The notes beneath the pieces were generated by a model. The model saw only the letters and a program-made list of their open reading frames with translations, searched no databases and had not been told where the DNA came from. A stretch of 64,000 nucleotides of DNA from Fidelibacterota bacterium (GTDB lineage Bacteria > Fidelibacterota > UBA8477 > JABMPR01), in contig JAJRSW010000114.1 in assembly GCA_024278595.1 (NCBI GenBank), positions 1 to 64,000 of the forward strand. The letters are read 5' to 3'. A program made the position numbers and the translations under genes. Below, one piece after another: positions 62,316-64,000 of the stretch; position 1 is the first letter of the stretch; the number at the start of each line of letters is the position of its first letter.

Positions 62316-64000
62316 TTATCTACTCCCAATGACTACCGGAGCCATATCTGTCAAAATCTCACCCGTCGAGCGGTTCACTGTTTCCAAATGCATGATGTAG
62401 GTCCCCGGGGCCACGACCTGATAGATTTCATTGCGACCATTCCAGGTTCTGGTCACTTCAAGTGCCAGGCTGCGATAATCCTCGAAAAGCGTAGTAACAA
62501 TGTGCCCGGACATATCAAAGATTCTAAGGGTGACGCGTGAGTTTGCCGGAAATTTATAGGTGTATTGAATTTTCTCAGCCAATTGAGGTACAAAGGGATA
62601 GGGGGCAACTGAGAGACTGGTTCCACCGTCGCTATCCTCCCCCTCCTGGTAAGGCTGTATATCGCTGGCATAAGCGGCCAGGAGTTGACCATCACCATTG
62701 TACTCGCTGGCAATTCCAAATACCTGTACCAGATTTCCAACTTGGAGTAAACTATCGGCAGTTAAATCGTCCAGTAAATGGGTGGTATCCCAAATTCTAA
62801 TGGTAAGCAGACCATCAGCATCTTCCAGACCTATATTAGAGCCACCGCCGACACCATCACTTCTCGACTGAACAGCACCCCAGACTCTGACAAAGCTACC
62901 TTGATTCTCATCAGCAGCCAGTTCAGCGCTGGTGATCGTTCTGATACCAGGTACCGGACTGCCCGAGGCAAGCTGAGTACTTGAAAAATTAATGATTTGC
63001 TTGGTACCATTGTATTCAGAAACCTCCCCCAGCAGGTTAATGGAGTCACCCTGAACCAGAGCAGGATTCAGCAACCCTGTGGCCGAGAGCACAATACCAT
63101 ATCCAGACTCATCCTGGACATAGGCTTCGGTTCGATCAAGCCGCGTAATGCCTGATCCGATGGCTACTACCACATTCAAATTCACTGTGGTTCCCGTGAA
63201 AGTGGAAAAATTTTCTCGAATAGTTTGAATGGTCACTGGTGGAGGTGGATCTGCGATGGTAACTCCTCCAATGGGGCTGGTCTCCGATAAACCACTGGTG
63301 TTCATGGCTGTGATATAATAAGCCAGAGTACCTTCTGCCTGGGTGGCAGGAATCGTGGCGGTGTAGCTGTCACCACCGGCAGATGCCATGGCAAGATCAG
63401 TTGGCGTACCCGTATCTGATGGAAAGGTGTAGGTCAATGTAACTGAGCTTATTCCAGCTACATCGGTGATATCAGCAGAGATGACAATATCTTCTGTTGT
63501 TTCAGGGTCTGAGGGTGTGGCAGTCACATTGCTAATTTCAGGTTTGACGATGGTTAAATCGACAACTGACCAGGTGTCAGCCAGGTTTTCACTGGTTTCA
63601 TCATGACCGGTGATCCCGTTGCCGCCTGAATTGGTCTCAGTACCTTCCTCACCATTTCTAATCAGCTTGGAACCGTCGAGATGGGTCGTCATATAGCTTT
63701 GGTTCTCTACAGGTGTATCAGCTGCATAACCTGCCACCAGGCTTTTATCCAGCATGTAGGCAGAAGCTGTGGTGCTATCTGTCCCCCACACCAGGTATTC
63801 TACATCTTCAACAGTAGTCGAAACGCCATCCCAATGGAACAGAATAAGAGACTCAGCCGTATTGTCTAATTTGACATTGGGCGAGCCGCCGATGGTGCTT
63901 GAACCATCCACAGCATTCAGCATATTGTCTTTGAGAGCGAGATTTGGACTGGATCCATAGGTCGTTTCATAATCGCTATTACGAGCCATACTCAGAATGA
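62316..64000 (-). CDS. Lamin-tail / OB-fold extracellular protein with FlgD-like C-terminus (5' end outside window)
   Basis: The frame stays open to the window edge, so the N-terminus is missing. Visible parts, in order, are as follows. The end of a lamin-tail domain (ARNSDYETTYGSSPNLAL... AESLILFHWDG) covers about the first 110 residues. An Ig-like domain comes next (ISNVTATPSDPETTEDIVISA). One or two OB-fold segments follow (VNLNVVVAIGSGITRLD, YVQDESGYGIVL, FVRVWGAVQ). The C-terminus is FlgD-like/sorting (SRVTLRIFDMSGHIVTTLFE, APGTYIMHLE). Lamin-tail plus OB-fold precede the EEP nuclease in ExeM-type extracellular nucleases; here the nuclease is on separate genes in the same series. Confidence 0.78.
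   Translation of the reverse strand, partial: ILSMARNSDYETTYGSSPNLALKDNMLNAVDGSSTIGGSPNVKLDNTAESLILFHWDGVSTTVEDVEYLVWGTDSTTASAYMLDKSLVAGYAADTPVENQSYMTTHLDGSKLIRNGEEGTETNSGGNGITGHDETSENLADTWSVVDLTIVKPEISNVTATPSDPETTEDIVISADITDVAGISSVTLTYTFPSDTGTPTDLAMASAGGDSYTATIPATQAEGTLAYYITAMNTSGLSETSPIGGVTIADPPPPVTIQTIRENFSTFTGTTVNLNVVVAIGSGITRLDRTEAYVQDESGYGIVLSATGLLNPALVQGDSINLLGEVSEYNGTKQIINFSSTQLASGSPVPGIRTITSAELAADENQGSFVRVWGAVQSRSDGVGGGSNIGLEDADGLLTIRIWDTTHLLDDLTADSLLQVGNLVQVFGIASEYNGDGQLLAAYASDIQPYQEGEDSDGGTSLSVAPYPFVPQLAEKIQYTYKFPANSRVTLRIFDMSGHIVTTLFEDYRSLALEVTRTWNGRNEIYQVVAPGTYIMHLETVNRSTGEILTDMAPVVIGSR

Overview
The window most resembles a bacterium of the FCB superphylum (Ignavibacteria, Calditrichota or Neomarinimicrobiota-like). 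This is inferred from a carboxypeptidase-regulatory TonB receptor, PorV/FadL-like outer-membrane proteins, ComEA-type helix-hairpin-helix domains fused to a beta-barrel, a lamin-tail protein with a FlgD-like C-terminus, and a two-component propeller kinase. I could not run a phylogeny. I see no rRNA, tRNA, CRISPR array, transposase or phage gene.

Layout. 1-9.2 kb: U32 protein (TrhP-like), TonB-dependent receptor, small membrane protein, Lon protease and an alpha/alpha-toroid protein. 9.8-25.2 kb (+ strand): cluster 1, which is NHL lipoprotein, pentaheme cytochrome, outer-membrane barrel, NHL propeller, 13-heme and 15-heme cytochromes, a thioredoxin-like/TPR protein, a histidine kinase with its own c-heme motif and a sigma54 response regulator. 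It is followed by a tetraheme cytochrome with its own terminator, a NapC-like 18-heme membrane cytochrome and an NrfJ-like OB-fold protein. 25.9-27.4 kb (- strand): a pentaheme cytochrome and an IscA-like protein. 27.9-40.9 kb (- strand): cluster 2, a likely 12-gene operon read from a MerR-type regulator through a 12-heme lipoprotein, a rhodanese-like lipoprotein, two 8-heme cytochromes, a cytochrome b interrupted by an in-frame TAG, a triheme anchor, two NHL propellers, an 18-heme cytochrome, a barrel and a 12-heme cytochrome. 41.2-43.3 kb: D-Ala-D-Ala dipeptidase and M24 peptidase. 43.5-50.5 kb: the standard yceD-rpmF-plsX-fabHDG-acpP-fabF-rnc block. 50.8-54.4 kb: hybrid propeller histidine kinase. 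54.6-64 kb (- strand): secreted nucleases, three outer-membrane proteins (one with two DNA-binding HhH modules) and a lamin-tail/OB-fold protein cut by the window edge.

How it works together. The centre looks like a dedicated extracellular electron transfer island. By my count it has 112 CXXCH plus 10 CX3CH/CX4CH motifs in 13 proteins. Quinol would be oxidised by a NapC-type module (22546) and a cytochrome b/c module (35799-37478). Electrons would pass through periplasmic multihemes to two barrel conduits with propeller partners, and then perhaps to small OmcE-like cytochromes outside the cell. A heme-sensing kinase and sigma54 regulator sit in cluster 1. Three -24/-12-like sequences lie before the two small cytochromes and before cluster 2, suggesting one circuit over both clusters. 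Separately, 54.6-64 kb looks like a locus for handling extracellular DNA.

Intergenic DNA is rich in repeats: a 130-178 bp dispersed element in three copies, 24-bp palindromic tandem repeats, a triple palindrome and a heptamer array.
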